Of a stretch of 64,000 bases of DNA, positions 10,870 to 24,500 are shown piece by piece. Position 1 is the stretch's first letter. Each line of letters opens with the position of its first letter. The stretch lies in contig JH154850.1 of NCBI GenBank assembly GCA_000226015.1, positions 90,711 through 154,710 of the forward strand, in the 5' to 3' direction. Made by a program: the position numbers and the translations under genes. Source of the DNA: Mnemiopsis leidyi (taxonomy: Eukaryota; Ctenophora; Tentaculata; Lobata; Bolinopsidae). The notes under the pieces are model-generated. The model saw only the letters and a list, made by a program, of their open reading frames with translations, was not told where the DNA came from and made no database searches.

Positions 10870-11939
10870 TTATCTTGCACCTACAGGGTTCAGATTAGAT
10901 TTGATAATTTAGAAAACCTTTATATTGTGGTGGACAGTGGTCTCTTTTGCGCTTAGAAATTGAGAGTTTTATTTAAGTGCATCATCTGCCTTGCACCGTG
11001 GTATAGAGATATCTAGCGACAATTATATAGTTTCTTTCTTATAGTTATACTTAAACCAAGTGATCAGATTTTTAAATATCATACAAACAACTTTTTAATT
11101 CTATTCAGATTTTAAAACATCATATAAACAACTTATAAATTCTATTTATTTTAAAAATTTTACTCGCAGATAGTGAGGTCAATAGAACTTTTTAGGGCTT
11201 GAAAAGCAAGCAGGATTGTTTTAAGAGTTGGGACAACATTCGGTAGAAATAGATAAAGAGTGTAGGATTCGGTTTCGTTTTTCCTCCAAGGAGAAGTCAA
11301 GTGAATGCTTTATAAGTTAAATTCACAAGTTTTCGTTTGGGGGACGAAAAAAGTAATATGGAAGAGAAAATCGCACACGAAAATAGTTGGAAATCGTAGC
11401 ATAAGAATTATGCTGCCTTACCGCGAAATCCGAAAAGACCTCGACAAAAGACTGATTGAAAAGTGATAAAGAAACAATCAATAGATAATCTTAACGGCAA
11501 ACCAGGAAATATAGGAAAAATGTGTAACTTTTCAGTGTAGAATACCGATACCAAGATAAGGAAATATGTGTAAAAGACAAACAAGGCTACAGATTGATTT
11601 GTGGATCACTACCGAATGAGAACGTTATTCAAATAGGCTTCAATTTCTTGATTCAAGAAAGTCTCGATTTATAATTTTCTGCGGCTAAAATAAATTTACA
11701 AACACTAGTAGGTTAACAGATAACAATATTACAACGAACAACTGATCAGCATACCGGCTATTCTACGTGTTATTGTAATACATATCCATTATTCCCCACT
11801 TATACATCTAGCCCGAGCCACGAAAACGAAATTGTCTTAATGTTCGATGTGCAAATCCTGGGAGAAACTACGAAAATCACCGACAATAAACGCAAGAGAG
11901 CTCTTTTCGCGATAAAAACAAGCTCGTAAACCAGATGTT

Positions 11940-12060
11940 GTTTTAGAGTCACGAGGTCTGCCTCGACATAATCACGTGACGAAAACGACGAAATCCGATT
12001 GGTCGAGAGATAACTATACCGTCTGTGTGATTGGTTGGTTACCATTGCGGTGTTTGTTTT
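11940..12060 (-). promoter_or_regulatory. Promoter-like block upstream of the Crypton-derived gene
   Basis: Read on the minus strand there are two CCAAT boxes (complement of ATTGG at 12030-12034 and 11998-12002), followed about 20 bp later by a palindromic CACGTG (11973-11978), all within 65 bp. The only gene on this strand within reach is the Crypton-derived gene, whose ATG is about 1.1 kb downstream. A 5' untranslated exon would be needed to connect them; I did not identify one. The call is an inference from motif spacing. Confidence 0.35.
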
Positions 12061-14326
12061 TGTTTCTTTGTTGCACAGCTTATCCTGGTACCCGCTTTTA
12101 ACCCAAGTCGAGCACTACAGCTGCAATGACGATCAAAGAAAACACGGTCACTTCGCACATGTCAGGCAGCGTATTGCATTATGCGAAAAACCGTCACATG
12201 TAGCTCTTTGTTTGTTCAAGTGCGTGGAGCCAAACTCAGCTGCCTTTTTTGAGTCTGAGAACTAGAACGGCGGTGAAATCAAGTGAAATCATTTAGACCA
12301 ACGCAACTCTCTACAAGGTCCAGGAGTAGCAATCAAACATTCCCATTATCAGGATTCGGAATCCAGAACTGTCATACAAAATGTCGGAAAACGAATCAGT
12401 CCCTATGGCAAATGCTCGAGTGGCAACAATTTCTGTAAAATATCGCTGATAATAAGATAATATTTCCGCTTTTAGAAAACAGCAATTGCTAGCCTTTTCG
12501 ATAAGAATTGTAAATTATTTGTCATTATGCAGGTTCATAAATCGACGTTATCGTAGAGGCCAAACGTAGAGGTCCAACGTTTCAATCTTTTTGCTGAATT
12601 TTTATTAGTTCTATTGAAACTAATTAGTAATTCAGTCCTACTGTTTCTTATTAATAGCGTTTCGAAAAACAAAATCAAAATCAGATAAAATAAAAAAGGC
12701 GTCCACCTGAAGCTAGATTAGGAAACAACGAGGCTAAAATATAGTAAATGTAAGTGTCGCGACGCACGGTTGTGTCAGACGGCGTCAGAACGTCTGGCGT
12801 AATCGAATGTCTGATGCCACATATCCTGGATGTGCTGAACGAACACTTCGTTTTTGGTCGGATTATCTAATTTCAGTTTAGGGCGTGCATAAAATATGGA
12901 TAAGGCGACCGTGTGGCACCACTGGCATACTTATTTATCATTTTATCGGCCTGAAGGGACAGAACTGCGAAAACTTAAACCTAAAGGTTAAGAGTTCTAA
13001 TTTTCACTACATTTCTAAAATGTCATTGGATTTTTTCAAAACACTTGGCTGGTCCAACATAAATATCAAATAGGAATGAGGAGGAGGATACACCTCAGTG
13101 AAACCCCTGGCTAAAAACCGAAAAAGAAGCCTTTAGTGAGTTATCGGCGATGAATTTTCTCACTTTCCAGCAAACAATCAATGCAGCTACCAGCTTGTTA
13201 GTAGATCGTTATACAGGAAGATTAAGGTACATATAAGAAATTTCTTCAACTAAGGATTTGACAACGGCTGGTTGGGATTCGCGAGCTAGATTGAGTTCTC
13301 CTAACTAAGGAAATTCCATCCAACAAGCGTCTCAGGGTGAGCACTAAACACGTACAAAGTACCATAACTAAGGGTAAACGAGCATGACTTTATCTGAAAA
13401 GTGGACTGCAGTCACAGCTATCCTAGGTTTCCCATTGCCACATATGCGAGGTATTCTAATGGCACTGTTCAAGCAGATCATAAAGTTTCAATACAAGGGT
13501 TACATACGAGTCGAGCCCAACAAGTTTATCAACTCGGAAAGTGAAGGACACTTGGTAATAAAACAAACCGAGTCCAGCATGCCATCCAATGTTCAATACG
13601 TTCCTTTATGTCGTTATTTCTCGGAGTACCTGCGGGTGCTCATTTAAAACCGTCGTTAAATGTTAATGGAATAATGGGCCTTCCTAAGATGTGGGGAGCA
13701 GCTTAAGCTTGGGAAGATAAAAACGAAACAAGCCATTTCTGTAGAAATGGTATGATTGTTTGTAAAACAAGAAGTGATTATGAAATCGGACGATAGATGG
13801 GAAAACCAACTTCCCAAGAAATTCTAAGATAAAATTCAAATATACTATTTATTATTCGTCGGATTATAAGTAGTATTACAAGTAATCTATAACTTTTAAT
13901 CTCGTTTAACGGAATCGGTCGAAATATTTCAGCAACTGGCCAACTCAAAGTTTAATACAGGACTCGAGTTTAGGGGTATGGGAAAGGGGAATCACAAATC
14001 ATCTGAGCAATCAAATAGAAATTTGAAAAGGGAACTGTTACTACATATGAGACTAGATAAAATTGAACAAAGGTACGGTTAAAACAAATGTAAGAAACGA
14101 GGCACAATAAATTGAGCGGAATGGACTTCCGTCTGGAGTGGGAGTGAGAGTCAAGAAAAAGACATGATGGAACAGCTAAGTGCAGACCTAGTTGAACAAA
14201 GAGACCGAGTTAAAACATTTGTCACCAGCTTCCGTATTTCAAAACTATTTAGTGTGGCTTAGAAACAGGATTTGATGTGCTCTCCCAGAGACCAGCTGCT
14301 AACCAGTCAGCATAGAGGGACTATGT

Positions 14327-14416
14327 CACGTGATCACCGCTCCGCCAACCGGAAAGCTGAACGGTGATCATGTGGCGCGCGCACGTGGTCACGTGACAAA
14401 CACAGCGGGTCACGTG
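14327..14416. promoter_or_regulatory. Cluster of four CACGTG boxes
   Basis: CACGTG occurs at 14327-14332, 14382-14387, 14390-14395 and 14411-14416. Three of these have the extended GTCACGTGA form recognised by bHLH-ZIP factors of the MiT/TFE and USF type. The local GC content is above the surroundings. This looks like an enhancer or an unrecognised promoter; the target gene is unknown. Confidence 0.4.
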
Positions 14417-16386
14417 AAACTGGCAGTAGAAACAGGATCCAATTAAAGGTGAGGGTAGAAACCAGAGTTTCCGTGTCTGTGAGTCTGCCCTGAGTTCCCG
14501 ACCTCGAGAGATGGAGAGAGAGAGGGAGAAGCAGTACAACAGGCACCTCTTCTTCCTACCCCCTGGGGGACCTCCCGTAGAGGTGTAAATTCTCTGTCTG
14601 CTTGCCATTTGACACTTCACCGGTACCCTGCTTTTCTGAAATTCTTGATCCCATGTGACCTAGGTCAGTTCCAGGCTTACTAAACCATTTGAATGACGTG
14701 ATGGGCCAACTTGAAACTTTGGGCTTGTTGCTATACTTATCGGATCTAAAATTTTGCTTTTCTTAAAAGTTTTTTCAAAGAACAAATTTTCCAATGAATG
14801 GGATTATGGAACCATATAACACGGCTTAAGAGAAAGATTTGAAATAGCAAGCCCCAATTTAAATTTGCTAAGGTTTGAAAAGTGACATACCACGCAAAGC
14901 GCAAGTGGGGCCGCTGTCAAGTCTGGGTCGAGAATTACAAGGAGGAAATGCCCAGAAATTTAGAGTGGGAAATGGATGGCACATTGTAACACATTCTCCA
15001 TTATTGTGGGGATAATGAAATTACATGGACACAACCACAATTGCAGTTGGGGTAACTAAGCAAATAGACAACGTCAGGTTATCTGTAATTTGTTTTCCAG
15101 ACACTAGAACACACGACACAGAGAGAGGGGGAGGTCGGAGAGTGCTTAACCCAAAACTCTTTTTCCTGAACATTATTGAATTTACCACTATACTTACTAC
15201 CATTTACAACAATCCTGAACGTCGATAGATAACCTCTAGACAGACTGCTAATCCTTGAATTGGGGAGGGGTCCCCGGATTAGAACATAATTTATTGCTTG
15301 ATGGGGGACGGGAGATGTACAAACAGAAACCAGGTAACGGGCTCATGATGAGATGAGAGAGAGAGAGTGGAGCTCGGTTCACATGCTGGGAGAAATTAGC
15401 AGATTAATGGACAGTACACAGGAAGAAAAGTCTGGTTTACTTCTCAGTCCCCTCCACCTCCTCCTCCAACCGCTCTCTTCTCTGTTAGTGTGGTGGTACT
15501 TCTAGTATTATTGGGGCAACCCTACTTCGAGTAGAATTATAACGAGGATTAAGAGGTTTTTTAATGCCAATACACAAGTAGTGTCAGAGTCAGTTACTTA
15601 GAGTCAGGGTCAGTTACTTAGAGTCAGAGTCACTTACCTAGAGAAAAAAGTAGATGCATAAGGAGACGGAATAAGCTATTTGAAAGATAATGCAGATCAA
15701 TAATCATAGATAATATACATATATAATATATAGTTAGACTTCATCAATTAAAATGTAAATGTAAGCACTGCAATATGATGTATGTTAAAATTTTGTGTAC
15801 AATAAAAAGTAAGTACAATAAAACAGTACGTAAGTAATTGTTTGACCGTTTTAGGACTATATAGATTGGACGATGCTTATATTGGACAGGAATCGCGAGA
15901 AGTAACAAAAGTGGTGAAAATACAACCAATTGCAAAAGACTTATTCTTATCTCTGAAATATTCTGAAGTGATAGGAAATCGAAGAATGTCAACTTTTATT
16001 ATTTCTGTTTTGCAAGAGATAAAAAGTTTTCTTAGTCCATAATTCACTGTACAGCTCACAATTCATTTTCTGAACTTTTTGGTGACAGTCCCGAAGCCCG
16101 ACAACCTTATTCGCACCACCTATTTGTTACCACCTAAATGGCCCTTATTGACCCAAAATGGAAAACTTTTGGCTAGAAGAAAAATTAGACCAGCATACTA
16201 TACCAGCGTGAAATTTGACGACAAATCAAATAGTTAAAGTCCTAAAAACTAAAACCCCCTTTTTGGTACTTCTTGACTTCTTATGGTCCAAAAATAATAA
16301 ATTATCTACGTTGAGCAATATGAAAAGTTAAACTAGCAATTTAAGGTAACATTTTCCCGCGATTCCGATGGTGACAGCCCCAAAGA

Positions 16387-16445
16387 CTTGTCTGACTTTG
16401 TCCGACCCTCATTCGACGGAGGATACGCGCTCCTGTACAACCAAA
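16387..16445 (+). repeat. Copy of the GC-rich dispersed repeat
   Basis: Contains 'gactttgtccgaccctcatt' followed by 'cgacggaggatacgcgctcc'. This is a diverged, short copy of the family at 47-125, 35574-35650 and 37124-37205. Confidence 0.7.
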
Positions 16446-18810
16446 GACCAGCTATTGAACACTAACTCACGAAAATTAGTCAAAACATAACAATTTCATA
16501 TTAATTGTCAGTTAATTGTCAATTAATTGTCAATTAATTGCAGTTTGCACAGCAAAAAGATACTGATAGCCCCAAGTCTTTTCTGGCTGGAGGCACGCTT
16601 TGCGATTTGCGACTGATTTCATAATATATCATTCTGATTTATTTCGAAGTTTTGATTACAATTCCATCTCATACTAAGATACTTCGAGCGAAATGGAGGC
16701 TTGAGCTTTTCTTGAAACAATAAATCTGCAACTGTTTTCGTTATCCTCGTTGATACAATTGCTAAACCGAGTACCAAACTTCGAAGAAAACTGAAAAACT
16801 CAAAAACAGACCCCGATTAAACTAACAATGTAACACTTCTTAATCAATTTTAATTGGTGGATCATTCAGTAGGGCGGATTGAGAAAGATAAGAAGCGGAA
16901 ATATGGACAATAGTTATAGTGGATTATAGTGGATTATAGTGACCTATTAAGTTTACGAATGTTGGCCTCTGATAGGAAGAAGTGGCAAGATAAGTTTTAC
17001 CTGGTGGACCCAGGATAGTTTTTCTCGAGCAACTTATAATCTTATGAAGGTGCCCTTGGGCCATTTATAAAGATTGGTGAAGTTTGATAATAATAATAAT
17101 GATATGGACAATGAAAAATGAGAGAGAACAACAGGCTTTCAAAAGAGGCTACACCAGGTAAGGGGGATTCAACTTAGGCCGATCTTCTCAGCACAAAATA
17201 CAGAGTCTAGAGATTGTAAGAGTGTTCCTTTTTTACCATAACACAGTCAAACACAGTAAGATACATCCTAATCTTGACATAAGGCAGTGCAGCCTACATC
17301 TGACGCCTTAGAAACTTGAAACAAAGCACTCTTTGCCTTAAGATCTTCAGTTTCCCTGCTGGATACTCAACTTTCCTGCGCGAAGATGTGGAATAATGAC
17401 ATGATTTGCTGACTTGTGTGGAAACCCTGACAATGAGCTTAAGATTTAAAATCGAAGATTTAAAGGGGGCCAATCAGAAAAATTACTTATCCGTGCAATC
17501 TGCAATTAGTAACTTAACAACATTGAATTATGATAATGATAAACATAAAGGTAAACCAAATACGTAACTTAGATGTGATATGCGTCATATATGAGATGGA
17601 CTTAACACCCGAAAAGCTATAAAAGTATAAAGAGGGCTTTATAGAAAGCAATGAAGAAAGCATTGAGTTCGCAATAAAAAACTGGTTGATATCAAAAAGT
17701 GTCGAATATAAATGACAAAGGCAAAAGTAAAACCTTTAAAGCAAGCAAAAAGCAATATCAGACAAAATCAATAAAGCAGCCATGCTTTCTGTTTTTAATC
17801 AGATAGACTAGGACATCTTTAGAAGCACTTATATCGTTTCCTCGACTGCTCTGATGAATTGGTTTATTCTGATATCCCTAAAAGGAGAGCTGGGAGAAGC
17901 AACAAACAAACAGCTTTGCCTTATCGACATTTGGGATGCGAAGCGAGGGATGAAATCAAGTAAACTAAATGTCGATACCGCGTTTAGAAATCACGATCAC
18001 CCCCTATAATCTACCAGGTAGACCACCAGTCTACGGACTAGAGGGTCACAATCAGCTGGGGTATTCAAATTAGATCCAGTCCTTGCTGTCCCCTCCGACC
18101 AGCAGCACTCTGTCCGACAGTATGTAAATCAGATTGGTTTATGTTTGGAGACACCGGGTCTAAGTCCGGGTCCAGGGAACTTACATCCCAATAAAACTAC
18201 GTCTAAAATCCGGACCCTGCATGCGAGTAATTTAATATTCCTGATCGGACAGTTCATTTAAACGTTTAAGGAAACATACTTTTGCAGAGGCCCGTTAAAG
18301 GACAGACCTGTCCACGAAGACTTCATCCGTTCATCAGATCATCCAACAACTGATCAACAAACAGCGGACTACAACGCAGATGGGAAAGGGAGAGATAAAG
18401 AGAGTGCAGATTTAGTCGAGACCGCGTATACCAAAGAAGCTATATAACGTTAACAAGGGAATATGAAGGGCTCGAACTCTAAATTTAAGTCTCTCTCTCC
18501 TTCTCTTTCTGTGCTACACGGTACAACGGGATGGAGAAGTGAAGTGGATAAACAAAGCGAGTTGCGAGGTCTAATGTTGCATACTTGAGTACCCACTTGC
18601 CAACAAATTGGCTGGCCACAAAGGGTAGCACGGGTAAGACAGAACACGAATTAGGACCGGACAATAGTGGGAAATCAAGAAAGGAATAAGGAGGCCGGTA
18701 AACAAAAGATAGGAGAACGCTTTGTACAAAACAGAAACAATACGACAAGCAGCTTCGCTCGCTTCCATGTGCATTTGATTTGATTACCTCTCTCTCTCTC
18801 CAAGCAAGAT

Positions 18811-19243
18811 CACGTGACCGAGTCCAGCTTACCCGGAGCGACATGCACTCCGCCCGATTCCAGTTCCCCGTTTTGCCTGGGCCACCAGCCGCGGGCAGCC
18901 GCTGCTTGTCACCCTGCCACGGATCGGGACCATAGGCAGGGGAGCAGCCCGGACAAACCGTGCTTCAGACTGGGATCTCGGTGTTGGGGACCCATCCCGG
19001 TCTGATGAACACAGCCCTCCGTCACGCAGCAACTCTCTGCACCGGCTAGACACAAATCGAGAATTTGCATTTTAATATCTTGATTGCTTTTTCGTGTGTT
19101 CTGTATTTAGCCGGGTTCTCGAGCTCCAAGAGAGATGGGGGTTGAGTCACGTGGTCCCCGGTCGACTCACGTGACATCTATTCTGGTCAGGTGACCTCCC
19201 CCTGTGTGACGTTGATTAATGAACAGAGCGAGCTTGGCACGTG
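18811..19243. promoter_or_regulatory. Second group of CACGTG boxes in a GC-rich island
   Basis: CACGTG at 18811-18816, 19148-19153, 19168-19173 and 19238-19243, plus a one-off CAGGTG at about 19189. The interval 18830-19050 is clearly more GC-rich than its flanks. Open frames on both strands here (63-119 codons) have no recognised domain and overlap one another, so I read it as regulatory or as a promoter of an unrecognised transcript. Confidence 0.35.
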
Positions 19244-21557
19244 GTGCGGGGAACCCGCGCGGTTTCCTCCAACTATATTTCAATCCCGGCTCTTTAATTA
19301 AATGAAAATGCTTGTGATACCAAGCAAGTAGTATGGGAAATGTTCAAGTTCAGAAGGAGGACGGCAGGACCCCGATTATCCGGTCCGTCTACCGTCATTA
19401 TTGATATTGCTCCTCTTGTCGGCCGCCTCCACCACCGCCAGCCAATTCGCCATCGCGGTAAACACCCAATATTGGTTTGAAAGTTGTTCTTCTGCAAAAC
19501 AAACAGCAATTTCTTGGGTTTCCTTCAAGAGAGAGGAACCGTTTATTTTAATACAATTTCGTGGGAATACTAAGTTTCATGATTGTATTTGTAAGATTTT
19601 ACAAATAAATTATTTGAATACGCATATGGAATAACGATCTCAAAACAGCTTTCCTTATGAATAGGACCTAGGGCTGCTAAACAAACAAATAAAACGAAGA
19701 GGTGACAAAACAAGAGCACTATCAAATACTCAGCAAACATCGATATACTTAGATAAAGATGTTACGAGGTAGCAGTATTTTTAATAGAGCCAACTATTAA
19801 ACTTTGAATTGAATAAATAATGCAACAGAATCCAACAAATTGAAATTAATTAGAGAGCGCCTAGTATGATATACAAACCTCTGTAGATCAAACCTTTCAA
19901 AACCCTACCCCTCGACTCTATCGGATATATTCTTTGCTCGCGATTTCGGTTGAAAAATTCATTTTCAAAATTCCAGACATAAGTAGCATGGGCCAGTTCT
20001 TCCCTTAAATGTATAATGACTAAGATCGTAGTCGATTTATCATTCCTATGACATTCTGATTTGAGAGGATGTTCTAGCTCTTCCTCATCAAGTTTCAGAT
20101 GTCTGCTTGTTTCACGAGGAATGGACAGTATTTGAGAAGGAAAACTCACATAATTGTCCATTCCATTAGCCATAAATATTCAAAGAACATCTCACCAAAA
20201 AGGCTGTACTGACAACTGAATTTGCCTGGGGTACAGGAGGGATTCTTGCTAACAGGAGACTGAGAAGAGAATCCTAGAAAGAAATGATTGCTTAGGGCAG
20301 CAAATGGGATTTGTTCAACGATATATTCCTTAATCGGGAATTTATTTGAAAACTATGTTAGCAAATAACAATATGCATAGGACAATGATTATGAAATTTG
20401 GGTTTGTCGACGATCTATCAAACACAAACCGGAATTGTGAAGAAAATAATGAAAAAACGAAAGCAAAACTAAATAACGTGAACAGCCACTCCTTATGCCC
20501 TAGCGGCTGGCCAACAACTAAATGTATGATTTTGTCATATGAATTGTAAGTACTACTAAGATAAAGACTTGAAATCCAGAATATCCGTTAAGTTCACGTG
20601 TTGAGAAATTACATAAATTCGGAAAAACGGCGCAATCTTTAGTACAGGGTTACCGAGACAAACTGAAATTAACATTCTAAGTTTAATTTTTTACCTGTAA
20701 TCATTAACCGGTGATTAAAGATGAAGGTGTAACCTACTCACCACTAGGTAGAGTACTCACTTTGAGGTTTAGGATAAGATAAGGGGTCACGTGACACGTT
20801 GATCATCCCTGAGGATAGAGGGATATCATCAGTGCTGAGCAGGATTTATAGACAATCAGTTTTCGTGGAAGAAAATAGGAGTTTTAAAATAGACACCAAA
20901 CAGATTGCTATCTTCACGCGAACAAAACGCACATCGGATGTTGGTTCAGTTTTCTAACAACCCATCTTACCTAGCGGTAAAAAGTCCTTGTGTTTAGTGT
21001 CAATGGCTTCATTTTCTAAGATCCGTAAAATCAAGAAGCAATCATCAACTTTGCTAATCGTCATCCTGTAAACATATTAAAGGAGAGTGATGAGAGAGCC
21101 GGTATGCCAGCATACTAGCTTGGCCCAGAAAGCAATAAGACTGGTATGTAAACATTTAAGTTACAAAATTAGTGGTAGAATGCTCAAGTCCCAAGACTAA
21201 TTGTCATCACTTATTCAAAAAATGAGTTTTGTTTTTTGCATTATAAACTTAGCCTCGATAACATATTATGAATTATTTTCTAAAACAGTTTCTGAAAATA
21301 GAATGATATGAACAAATATTTACATTGGCATATACTGATCGGTCAGTAATTCAAGAAAGTTTTCCTTACTAAGCGTACTTACCAACAATTATAAATTGCA
21401 AAAAAAGAAGTTATGAACAACATCTTCTTAAATCTTTACACTGTTCCAAAAATTATCAATTAACGAAATAAGTTTGCAAGCGCATAAAAGTGCTGAATTC
21501 TTACAACTCATCCGGCTCAAAACTAAAATGTAGATTGTAGACCCAGGTCGGTATAGT

Positions 21558-24500
21558 TTATTTTGGCACGGGTTTCAATAGTTGTTCTCTCTGTTTAATT
21601 AGCAATGCTTCTAAGTGGTCTGCTCTGGCGGACGCTGCAGAACTTTTGTCCTTTAACTCTTTAATCAACTCGTCTCTTTTAGCGAACGCACTTTTTATTC
21701 TGTTCTGAACCTGAACGAGGGATATTTTTAATCAAATATAATACACTCGATAAGAGGGTGGCCGGTAGAATCAAATAAAATGCTACACATTCAATAACTA
21801 TCAAGAAAACGCTAATCACGATTCATACTATTCATTGCATAGCTATCTAGTTTACTACTCGAAATTTTTACTTAGTTAAGTAAGAAAAGGATTCATGGAA
21901 AAGTTCATTCATACCTAAGAGAGTCTTGCTAGAAATAAATTCACCAATCCAACATACCTCAGTCATTTCGTCCTCATGCAGTCTTTTCTGTCGCTCGACC
22001 TCCAACTTATGTCGAGTTTTGCACTCCACCAACTCCGACTTGAGGTTCTTGTTGTCCTCCTCCAGAGTGACAAGCCTCTCCGAGAACTCACCTCTGATCA
22101 CCTCCTCGACCTTGTCCCGCTCGCCTTTCAGCCTTCCCGAGAACTGAGACAAAACGTGAAGGTGGTATTGTATAGTGATAATACATCAGCAGTGAGAAGT
22201 AGTTACTTGTAATGCACCTAACCAAAATATCTCACCAAAATATCATGAAATTATCCTCAATTTCGAGTTTTTTATCCGAATTGAAAATGCTACATACAAA
22301 GTGTTCATAAATCCTGCAGCAGAAACTTACTTTTTCAAGGTCCTCGTTCTGTCTCTCGACAGATTTGATGTGACCTCTTAACCTGATATTATCAGCCTCC
22401 AAGTCTGTGACACGTTCCTTCATCACGTTCAGCTTGCTTTGTGTCGTGTTGTTGAGGTGCTCTATGTCAGATATCTGCGTGATTTGCTAGGTAACTGTGG
22501 AATTGCAAAGAGCAAACATACCCATCTAGTGTCTGAATCGACCAATCTCCTAACTTTTAGATTTTTTATAAATTTATGAAAATAAAAATCGAGATAATCT
22601 ATTTCAAGTCAGCATCAAATGTCAAAAAAAGGACCCAAAATTATTACCTGCGATTCGTATTTATCTTTCAGTCGCTTAATTCTGCAGTCCAAAGTCGCCT
22701 GACTTTCTTCTTTCTGCAATGCAGCTTGTTCTTCAAGTTTGCTGATGACAACTTCGATTTCCTTGTTGCGCTCAATTCTTAGGTTTTCACGAATTTGCCG
22801 CTCCTTCGCCATCAAGTCGACAGCCTGCAGGGTATGTGATCTTGGTATTTGAACGTATGATTGATCGAAACTGAAATATAAAACTTGGAATTATGCTAAA
22901 AATGAAATGTGATGACTATTTTAAGATTATAGCGACAACATTACAATTGACCAGGCAAGTTTTAAGCTATGGCCACATCTCGAATATTGTGTTCAGCTTT
23001 GGAATCCTGCAGCAGAGCATGGAAATTGGTCTTTGATAATGAGGATTGAGAGCGTCCAGAGACGCTTTACTCGGATGATTGAAGGGGTAGGCCTTCTTCC
23101 TTACTCTGAGCGACTGCAGATTCTACAGCTGACTACCCTCGCTGAGAGACGTTCGAGAGGAGACCTGATTGAGGTTTATAAAGCCAGCCAGGGTTTATCC
23201 CATTTATCTGGGGTCTTAAATTTTAGTAGATCAGGAGTTAATTTGGTATGTAAACCAGGGAAAAGTAAAGTTACCAAAATTAATCGTATTCGTANNNNNN
23301 NNNNNATTTTGGAATAAGCTACCCATAGAGGTAAAGACTGCATTAAATTAAATGTTTTTAAATCTCATCTTGAGATTTTTAAGGGCAGAACTAAAGCTTT
23401 AGGAATTTATGGTAGTGGGAACTTCTGGGATATTTCTGATGAGATCTTAAATCGTATTGAAAATGGAAGTTATTTAGAGAATAAGATAAGACATAATACC
23501 TTTCTCAAAGATAATCCTTTTGTAGCTAGAAAAAGGTTTATCAACATAAATTAGGAGTTTGAATTTCTGTATTTTAGCTTTTAATTGAATTTTAGATTTT
23601 TTAAAGATACATTTGGAGATTAGTTGTGATGATGCTGGCATCATTATTTGTTATTTATTTATTTTATATGTTTATGCCAGCGCGCGCGAGATGCCAGCCA
23701 AAGATAAACGGTGCGCGCGCTAAATTTTTGGCAGACACAGCGCTGAAAGAAAGTGTTTCTATATTAAATTGTCACCCGGTTTTTGCGTTCAAATGACCTC
23801 CCGAAAGTTTTGGACGTTTAAATACGTTTTTCATGGCGCGCTCAATCACCAGTACCTGAGCCGAGGTGCTCAGGTACTGACCCGAGGATCATCTAACAGT
23901 TTTCGGTTTATTCTGCACGTGTCATTTTCAACAAAAATAAAAACACATCAACTGTTTTGATAAAGGAGCACCTGACAGGGGTCAAGGAGTCATTTCAAAA
24001 TTAAGCTCAGTTTGTTGCTTGTCAAATCACTTTCGTTGCTAAATAGTAAATCAACTACTTCATTTCACATTCAACAAATATATTATCTCGATTCGACTTT
24101 CGATCGACGATGAAGTTAAACACGATAAAGATGATTATAGCGATTCTTTGCATCGCATCCTTGACTCTGGTTGTACTCACTGAATCTGGAGTCATTCGCC
24201 CTCACTCCTCCAAGCCCAAAAGTAAGTCCTGACTTTCATATCTTTAAAAATTTTTCGACGTTTCTAAAATTTTTCAAATTCCTCCAAATTTGTCATTTCT
24301 TAGCTCATCTTTTCGACTTAACCAATCTATGCCAGTGTTATAAAAGTCATAATTCCCCAGAGTTGAAGATGATGCCCCAAGATAGCTTCATCAATCTGCT
24401 GAACAGAGTTTGCAAAATACCGGAAGACCTGAATGTCAAACCAAGCAAAATGAATGACAAATGTTTTCTTGATCTCTATTTTCTTCACGATAAAGTTGGG

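Larger units (their letters stand above)
12270..21557. other. Long stretch without a recognisable gene
   Basis: Between the 5' side of the Crypton-derived gene and the 3' end of CEP131 no open frame shows a domain or a chain of exons. Open frames at 13384-13647 (87 codons), 18485-18844 and 19850-20173 were inspected and not recognised. Contents noted: CACGTG clusters at 14327-14416 and 18811-19243, three 20-bp repeats 'agagtcag..cagttactt' at 15585-15645, a run of 'caattaattgt' units at 16498-16545, and a dispersed-repeat copy at 16387-16445. Non-coding exons or regulatory DNA are possible. Confidence 0.5.

Noticed and set aside
13384-13647. 87-codon plus-strand frame
   Set aside because: Some protein-like composition, but no recognised motif and no flanking exons; could be chance.
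18485-18844. 119-codon minus-strand frame next to a GC-rich island
   Set aside because: Overlaps other frames on both strands, has no domain, and its length is explained by the raised GC content.
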